Of a stretch of 7,913 bases of DNA, positions 7,708 through 7,913 are shown piece after piece. The notes under the pieces were generated by a model. It had not been told where the DNA came from, ran no database searches, and saw only the letters and a program-made list of their open reading frames with translations. Both the position numbers and the translations under genes were made by a program. The DNA comes from CAVPEW01 sp050247895 (GTDB lineage Bacteria > Actinomycetota > Acidimicrobiia > Acidimicrobiales > VFJN01). Position 1 is the stretch's first letter, and every line of letters starts with the position of its first letter. The stretch covers positions 1 through 7,913 of the forward strand of contig JBFWTJ010000193.1 in assembly GCA_050247895.1 (NCBI GenBank), in the 5' to 3' direction.

Positions 7708-7733
7708 GACACCCGAAGCTACCCTTCGCCGCC
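7708..7733. promoter_or_regulatory. compact bidirectional promoter between the ABC operon and valS
   Basis: The whole divergent gap is 26 bases. On the plus strand TACCCT (7720-7725) lies 8 bases before the valS GTG; on the minus strand TAGCTT (7721-7716) lies 8 bases before the ATPase GTG. Both fit TANNNT, and they share the self-complementary TA at 7720-7721. Neither gene has a Shine-Dalgarno, as expected for leaderless or near-leaderless transcripts. No recognisable -35 hexamers are seen; they would lie inside the opposite coding regions. The sequence layout is seen directly; promoter activity is inferred. Confidence 0.5.
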
Positions 7734-7913
7734 GTGACGACGATCCCTGACAAGCCCACGCTGGACGGGCTGGAGCCCAAGTGGCGCCGGCGGTGGGAGG
7801 AGGACGGGACCTACCGGTTCGACCGGACCAGGGACCGGGCCGACGTCTTCTCCATCGACACCCCGCCGCCCACGGTGTCGGGCACGCTGCACCCCGGGCA
7901 CGTCTTCTCCTAC
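7734..7913 (+). CDS. valS: valine--tRNA ligase (ValRS), N-terminal part
   Basis: The first 60 residues of a class I aminoacyl-tRNA synthetase that charges tRNA-Val; the reading frame is open to the window edge. The start VTTIPDKPTLDGLEPKW, the FDRTR-x-ADVFSIDTPPPTVSG block (29-50) and the HIGH-type motif HPGH (53-56) within TLHPGHVFSY match the N-terminus of the actinobacterial-type ValRS. The editing domain, KMSKS and anticodon-binding domain would lie beyond the window. The GTG at 7734 is chosen because homology begins immediately after it and little room remains upstream. There is no Shine-Dalgarno; TACCCT lies 8 bases before the start. The gene is divergent from the ABC exporter operon. 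Confidence 0.92.
   Translation, partial: MTTIPDKPTLDGLEPKWRRRWEEDGTYRFDRTRDRADVFSIDTPPPTVSGTLHPGHVFSY

Noticed and set aside
7887..7907. HPGH in place of HIGH in ValRS as an unusual active site
   Set aside because: Class I synthetases conserve the pattern H-x-G-H and the second position varies, so both histidines and the glycine needed for function are present.

Overview
The window is chromosomal DNA from a very GC-rich bacterium, most likely an actinobacterium and possibly of the Acidimicrobiia type (Iamia/Ilumatobacter-like). That placement is an inference from codon use that is almost all G or C at third positions, GTG starts, leaderless-looking gene starts, and the style of the ValRS N-terminus and the acyl-CoA dehydrogenase. 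No RNA gene, transposon, integron, phage gene or CRISPR array is visible.

Layout from left to right: the last codons of a plus-strand gene (1-39) converge on a minus-strand 14-helix MFS drug-exporter-like gene (53-1486). The 271-base stretch at 1487-1757 holds the MFS leader with a strong Shine-Dalgarno, a weak promoter candidate with a 21-bp direct repeat, and a decayed, frameshifted gene fragment that looks like part of a VOC/glyoxalase-like protein (1585-1757). Next come an acyl-CoA dehydrogenase (1758-2975), cysteinyl-tRNA synthetase cysS (3020-4363), and a three-gene ABC-2 export operon (4414-7707: second permease, first permease, ATPase in plus-strand order), all on the minus strand. 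At the right edge valS (7734 to the window end) runs divergently on the plus strand.

The ABC genes are tightly coupled (TGAcGTG and ATGA junctions) and should form one exporter: two ATPase copies driving a pair of non-identical six-helix permeases, each with a large extracytoplasmic domain. Their substrate cannot be read from sequence. cysS follows after 50 bases and the dehydrogenase after another 44, so read-through from the ABC promoter is possible, but both have their own candidate promoters. The two tRNA synthetases are ordinary housekeeping enzymes; the dehydrogenase belongs to acyl-CoA (fatty acid or related) catabolism.

The interesting signals are regulatory and evolutionary, not a new system: a 26-bp divergent valS/ABC gap in which two opposed -10 hexamers share one TA step, a perfect inverted repeat lying on a leaderless-type -10 element in front of the dehydrogenase, and the frameshifted gene remnant behind it. 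I found no convincing previously undescribed multi-gene system here.
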